The position numbers and the translations under genes are program-made. A model generated the notes under the pieces. That model was not told the origin of the DNA and ran no database searches. It saw only the letters and a program-made list of their open reading frames with translations. Positions 60,398-64,000 of a stretch of DNA of 64,000 nt are shown one piece after another (position 1 is the stretch's first letter; the number at the start of each line of letters is the position of its first letter). Source of the DNA: Allobaculum stercoricanis DSM 13633. GTDB lineage: Bacteria; Bacillota_I; Bacilli_A; Erysipelotrichales; Erysipelotrichaceae. The stretch is taken from positions 845,479-909,478 of the forward strand of contig NZ_KB913034.1 of assembly GCF_000384195.1 (NCBI RefSeq), in the 5' to 3' direction.

Positions 60398-61787
60398 AGT
60401 TAGTGTCTTGGTTAACAAGGTCAATGCATTTCTATCTAGCCATGTTAAACTCGATCAAGCCCTCGTCTCTGGGGAATTGTCGAATGTGAAATATATTAAT
60501 GGGCATTGTTACTTTGATCTCAAAGATGATCAAGGACAACTTTCTTGTACGTTATGGAAAAGCAATGCCGCAAAATTGGGCTTTACTTTAGAAGATGGAA
60601 TGGCAGTTCTTGTCCATGGCAAACTGACCGTTTATGAAAAACGCGGACAATTGCAACTCTCTGTAGACTATGTGCAACGTGATGGGATTGGTGCTTTAGC
60701 AATTGAATTAGAAAAAAGACGACAATATTTTGAAAAGCTGGGTTATTTTAATCCAACGATCAAAAAGCCTCGTCCTCAAGAAATCAATCGCATTGGTGTC
60801 GTTACTGGTCGCACAACTGCAGCTTTACAAGACGTGTTAAAAACCGTTCGTAATCGCTGGCCAATGTTACGTGTCCATTTATTTGAAGCACCTGTCCAAG
60901 GTGTTGATGCGCCAGCTAAAATTGTCAAAGCGCTTCAACAAGCGGATCAAGCAGGAATGGATGCGATCCTTTTAGTGCGTGGTGGTGGAAGCTTTGAAGA
61001 TCGTTTTTGTTTTAATGATCCGGCTATTGTCGAAGCTTTACATGTCATGAAGACTTATACCGTTACGGGGATTGGTCACGAAGTGGACTCTTCTTTAGCT
61101 GATTTTACAGCAGACCATTATGCATTTACCCCAACAGCCGCTGCCCAATGGGTGACACCAGATCAATATGAAGTGCGCCAAACGCTGCAATCGTTTGAGC
61201 AACAACTCAAAAAAGCCGTGACGCACCATTTTGAAACGAACGCTCAACGTTTGATGTACTTACAATCAAATCCGCTTTTAGCCAATCCCTTAGAATTTGT
61301 GCAAACGCGAAAAAATAAATTGAACTTTTTAAGTGTTCAACTCTTGAATTTAAGCCAACAGCGTTTTGTTGCTTTAAGGTCAGTGGTACAAACGAATCGC
61401 AATGAACTCGAAAAAGAAATTCGTCAAATTCAAAATACGAATGAAAAACGTGTTCAATCTTTGCACAATCGTTTACTTTTACATTCGCCTTTAAACGACA
61501 TCCAAATGCAAAAAGCGCATTTGCTAGCGATGGATCAAAATATGATTCGTTCGTGTCAATATATTCAATCGAGTGCAAAAGCAAAGTTGGATTCCTATCA
61601 ACAACTGATGGATAGTTTGAATCCACAACAAGTTTTAAAACGCGGGTATTCGATTGTCACTTTAAATGGTCGTGCGATTAAGCAAGCAACTGACTTAACG
61701 TTGCAAGATCAAATCGAGATTCAATTTGATCAAGGTCACGCAACTGCTTCAGTGCTTTCGGTTGATCAAGACCAAAATCATGAATAA
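60384..61787 (+). CDS. xseA: Exodeoxyribonuclease VII large subunit
   Basis: ExoVII degrades single-strand DNA from both ends. Large subunit: N-terminal OB fold (VSGELSNVKYINGHCYFDLKD), the catalytic domain with RIGVVTGRTTAALQDVL, LVRGGGSFEDRFCFND and TGIGHEVDSSLADF, then a long coiled coil and the C-terminal GYSIVTLNGR. 467 residues. Its start is inside nusB. A terminator-like hairpin separates it from xseB. Confidence 0.95.
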   Translation: MLQIKVSVLVNKVNAFLSSHVKLDQALVSGELSNVKYINGHCYFDLKDDQGQLSCTLWKSNAAKLGFTLEDGMAVLVHGKLTVYEKRGQLQLSVDYVQRDGIGALAIELEKRRQYFEKLGYFNPTIKKPRPQEINRIGVVTGRTTAALQDVLKTVRNRWPMLRVHLFEAPVQGVDAPAKIVKALQQADQAGMDAILLVRGGGSFEDRFCFNDPAIVEALHVMKTYTVTGIGHEVDSSLADFTADHYAFTPTAAAQWVTPDQYEVRQTLQSFEQQLKKAVTHHFETNAQRLMYLQSNPLLANPLEFVQTRKNKLNFLSVQLLNLSQQRFVALRSVVQTNRNELEKEIRQIQNTNEKRVQSLHNRLLLHSPLNDIQMQKAHLLAMDQNMIRSCQYIQSSAKAKLDSYQQLMDSLNPQQVLKRGYSIVTLNGRAIKQATDLTLQDQIEIQFDQGHATASVLSVDQDQNHE

Positions 61788-61844
61788 GTATCATTCATAA
61801 CAACGAATTTAAATCATAAAGATAGATCTGAGTCAGATCGAATG

Positions 61845-61886
61845 AAAAGCAGGCATTGCGAATCAAGCGATCAAGCCTGCTTTTTT
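61845..61886 (+). terminator. Terminator between xseA and xseB
   Basis: AAAAGCAGGC / GCCTGCTTTT is a perfect 10-bp stem with a T-run, 14 bases upstream of xseB. It would lower xseB-ispA relative to xseA. Confidence 0.85.
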
Positions 61887-61899
61887 AGAAAGGATTTTT

Positions 61900-62121
61900 A
61901 TGGCAGAACAGAAATTGACATTTCAACAGTCCATGTCACGCTTAGAACAAATCGTGAATACTTTAAACAATCCAAATGTTGAATTAGAAGAAGCAATGAC
62001 TTTATTCAAAGAAGGATTAGAGCTGTCTAAAACTTGTCAAAAACAATTAGACTATTTCGAACATGAAATGAATCAACTGATCGAAAAGGATGGTCTTGAA
62101 AATCATGATCAAGATGAATGA
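61900..62121 (+). CDS. xseB: Exodeoxyribonuclease VII small subunit
   Basis: A 73-residue helical protein with the family motif LTFQQSMSRLEQIVNTLNN and LEEAMTLFKEGLELSKTCQ. It packs on the XseA coiled coil. GAAAGGA precedes the ATG. It overlaps ispA. Confidence 0.92.
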   Translation: MAEQKLTFQQSMSRLEQIVNTLNNPNVELEEAMTLFKEGLELSKTCQKQLDYFEHEMNQLIEKDGLENHDQDE

Positions 62122-62962
62122 TGAACGTGTATTACACGAATTTGAAACGTATTTAGAACATTGCTTCGATCATTTACCCGCTTCAAGAACAAAAGAAGCG
62201 ATGAAATATTCTCTATTAGCACCAGGAAAACGGGTGCGTCCTATGTTGCTTTTTGGGGCATTGGATGATTATGGAATGGACTATCATCAAGGATTTGCTT
62301 TTGGGGCAGCAATCGAAATGATTCATACATATTCTTTAATTCATGATGATATGCCAGAAATGGATAATGATGATTGGCGCCGAGGCCGTCTTGCTTGTCA
62401 TAAACAATTTGGTGTCGATGTTGCGCTTTTAGCTGGCGATTCTTTACAAAGTTTAGCTTTTGAACAACTTGCTAAAATCGATGATGTAAACCAAGTCGCT
62501 AAGCTTTGTTTGCTTCTTGCTCAAAAAATCGGGGCGAATGGCATGTGCTATGGACAAGATCTCGATTTAAAAGCCAATCAAAATACAACATTAGAGCAAT
62601 TGATTGAAATTGAAACGTATAAAACGGGATGTTTAATTGCTCTTCCTTTAATGGGTGCGGCAATTTTAGCTCATGATGAAACATCTGTAGCGAAGTGGGA
62701 ACAAATCGGCCATTTACTAGGCATTCAGTTCCAGATCCAGGATGATTTATTAGAGATCACATCTTCCGTCAGTGCGATAGGCAAAAGCTTATCTGATCAA
62801 AAAAATGATAAAGCAACGGCATTAAATTTCTTTAGCTTAGAAGAAGGTCAAGCTAAAGTGCAACAATATAAACAAGATATTCAAGCATTACTTACCCAAT
62901 TATCCATTCAGACCCCATCAATTGGGATGATGATTGAACAACTTTCAACAAGAACAAAATAA
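62105..62962 (+). CDS. ispA: Polyprenyl (farnesyl / geranyl) diphosphate synthase
   Basis: Condenses isopentenyl and dimethylallyl diphosphates. The frame is open from ATG 62090, but starts at 62105 or 62114 lie nearer the xseB stop; the choice is uncertain, as none has an ideal site. Motifs: LLAPGKRVRPMLLFGAL near residue 42, first Asp-rich DDMPEMDND, GDSLQSLAF, KTGCLIALPL and second Asp-rich FQIQDDLLE. About 285 residues. The xseB-ispA-dxs order is common; ispA uses the products of the MEP pathway begun by Dxs. Confidence 0.92.
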   Translation: MIKMNDERVLHEFETYLEHCFDHLPASRTKEAMKYSLLAPGKRVRPMLLFGALDDYGMDYHQGFAFGAAIEMIHTYSLIHDDMPEMDNDDWRRGRLACHKQFGVDVALLAGDSLQSLAFEQLAKIDDVNQVAKLCLLLAQKIGANGMCYGQDLDLKANQNTTLEQLIEIETYKTGCLIALPLMGAAILAHDETSVAKWEQIGHLLGIQFQIQDDLLEITSSVSAIGKSLSDQKNDKATALNFFSLEEGQAKVQQYKQDIQALLTQLSIQTPSIGMMIEQLSTRTK

Positions 62963-62979
62963 ACAATGAATATTTCGCA

Positions 62980-63004
62980 TTCCGATTGATTTTTTCAATC
63001 GGAA
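62980..63004 (+). other. Hairpin between ispA and dxs
   Basis: TTCCGATTG-ATTTTTT-CAATCGGAA is a perfect 9-bp stem without a trailing T-run; perhaps an mRNA processing or stabilising structure. Confidence 0.45.
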
Positions 63005-63028
63005 AATTTAGTAAAAAGGGGAGGTTTC

Positions 63029-64000
63029 ATGAAACTTTCGCAGCTCGAAAATCCAAGTCAGATTAAAAATCTATCTCTTGAAGAATTAGAGGATTTGGCG
63101 AATCAAATACGCCTTTTCCTTTTGCAAAGCATTAGTCAAACAGGTGGCCATTTATCCAGTAATCTAGGCGTAATTGAACTGACACTTGCGCTTCATTATG
63201 TGTTTGATTCACCGAAAGACAAAATCATATTTGATGTCGGCCATCAAAGTTATACCCATAAAATTATTACAGGACGGCTATTTGAATTCGATCATCTTCG
63301 CCAATTTAAAGGTCTGTCGGGTTACCAAAAACGCAATGAAAGTGAGCATGATCCTTGGGAAGCAGGACATTCTTCCACTTCCATTTCGGCCGGACTTGGC
63401 CTTGCGATTGCGCGTGATTTAAACCATGAACATTATGAAGTGATTAGTGTGATTGGCGATGGTGCTTTAGGTGGGGGAATGGCTTTAGAAGCATTAAACG
63501 ATCTTGGTGCGCAAAATCGCAAAATGATTGTTGTGTTTAACGATAATGCCATGTCCATTTCGCCTAATATTAGTGGTATTGAAAGCTCGATCACAAAACT
63601 TAGAACGTCTAAAGTGTATCGAGATACGAAAAAAGACTTATACGATTCTTTAATCACGACAAAAACTGGACTAGAAATATTAGATTTTCTTCGTCATTCT
63701 CGTGATTGTATTAAAGAAAAAGTGATTGATGCGCCTTTGTTTAGCGACTTTGGCTTGGATTATATCGGGCCAGTTGACGGAACCGATATGGGCAGTATGA
63801 TTTCTGCTTTACAAACGGCTAAAGAACATGATGGACCAATTGTTGTTCATGTTTTGACGACAAAAGGAAAAGGCTATGCGTTTGCGGAAAATGACGAAAT
63901 TGGTGAATGGCATGGTGTTTCACCCTTTGATTTAACAAGTGGTCAAGCAAAAGAAAAACCAAGTTTAGATACGATCTCATGGTCCCAAGTCATTGCCCGA
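63029..64000 (+). CDS. dxs: 1-deoxy-D-xylulose-5-phosphate synthase, 3'-truncated by window edge
   Basis: Dxs joins pyruvate and glyceraldehyde-3-phosphate with thiamine diphosphate, starting the MEP isoprenoid pathway. The first 324 codons are present and open to the window end. MKLSQLENPSQIKNLSLEEL begins the protein after AAAGGGGAGG. Motifs: GGHLSSNLGVIELTLALHYV, FDVGHQSYTHKI, GHSSTSISAGLGLA, the ThDP-binding IGDGALGGGMALEALN, and DYIGPVDGTD. The remainder, with the transketolase C-terminal domains, lies beyond base 64000. Confidence 0.94.
   Translation, partial: MKLSQLENPSQIKNLSLEELEDLANQIRLFLLQSISQTGGHLSSNLGVIELTLALHYVFDSPKDKIIFDVGHQSYTHKIITGRLFEFDHLRQFKGLSGYQKRNESEHDPWEAGHSSTSISAGLGLAIARDLNHEHYEVISVIGDGALGGGMALEALNDLGAQNRKMIVVFNDNAMSISPNISGIESSITKLRTSKVYRDTKKDLYDSLITTKTGLEILDFLRHSRDCIKEKVIDAPLFSDFGLDYIGPVDGTDMGSMISALQTAKEHDGPIVVHVLTTKGKGYAFAENDEIGEWHGVSPFDLTSGQAKEKPSLDTISWSQVIAR

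Noticed and set aside
1..64000. CRISPR arrays, tRNA and rRNA genes, T-box or other classic riboswitches
   Set aside because: No spaced repeats, tRNA T-arm patterns, rRNA segments or T-box core motifs were found on reading; a dedicated covariance search could not be run.

Overview
The window is chromosomal DNA from a low-GC, Gram-positive Bacillota bacterium, most likely of the Erysipelotrichia (Erysipelotrichaceae-like). The evidence is gene order (pepV-trmB-trx-x-murC-ytxG-x-ccpA; rimP-nusA-rnpM-ylxQ-infB-rbfA; asp23-nusB-xseA-xseB-ispA-dxs), AT-rich codon use, AGGAGG-type ribosome sites, a full peptidoglycan and MEP isoprenoid gene set, and a butyrate-type operon. The genus is not decided by anything I can see. 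Most of the window is core housekeeping. No rRNA, tRNA or CRISPR array was found.

Layout. 1-6.5 kb: dipeptidase (cut at the left edge), trmB, a thioredoxin-like protein, an unknown acidic protein with repeated SPI(Y/F)G motifs, murC, then ytxG-like, unknown and ccpA, with a near-perfect CcpA operator (cre) in the operon's own promoter. 6.6-11.3 kb: two paralogous secreted beta-helix proteins with identical-type C-terminal repeat modules, each preceded by an (AT)9 tract. 11.4-23.6 kb: ybeY, dgkA, era, a YitT membrane protein, recO, rqcH, gmk and the rimP-nusA-infB-rbfA operon. 23.8-24.8 kb: a third secreted protein with the same repeats and a transglutaminase-like domain whose catalytic Cys is Ser. 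25-33.8 kb: thiolase divergent from a bcd-etfB-etfA-hbd-crt-CoA-transferase operon, which together make butyrate (or run the reverse) from acetyl-CoA. Both divergent promoters carry the same Rex-like operator at the same distance. etfA is split by an in-frame TAA.

34-46.8 kb is the accessory part: a GH13-like lipoprotein with degenerate active-site regions, a threonine aldolase, a frameshifted IS30-family element inserted in front of a small secreted bacteriocin-like gene (itself frameshifted in its leader) and its three-gene ABC transporter, an uncharacterised overlapping trio (ATP-grasp, esterase, metallophosphatase), a Nudix hydrolase and an amidase_3-fold protein that has lost its catalytic residues. 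47-64 kb: scpAB, rluB, rsmE, mtaB, murE, rpsU, phoH, an Spx/ArsC-like protein, yebC, ttcA-like, truB-ribF, asp23-nusB-xseAB-ispA and dxs (cut at the right edge).

The most noteworthy points are the etfA nonsense codon, the paired Rex-like operators, the repeat-tract surface proteins, the decayed bacteriocin-like locus, the ATP-grasp/esterase/phosphatase operon, and two promoters (ybeY, truB) placed so that the mRNA should start at the ATG. Motif and family calls were made by eye; no database search was run.
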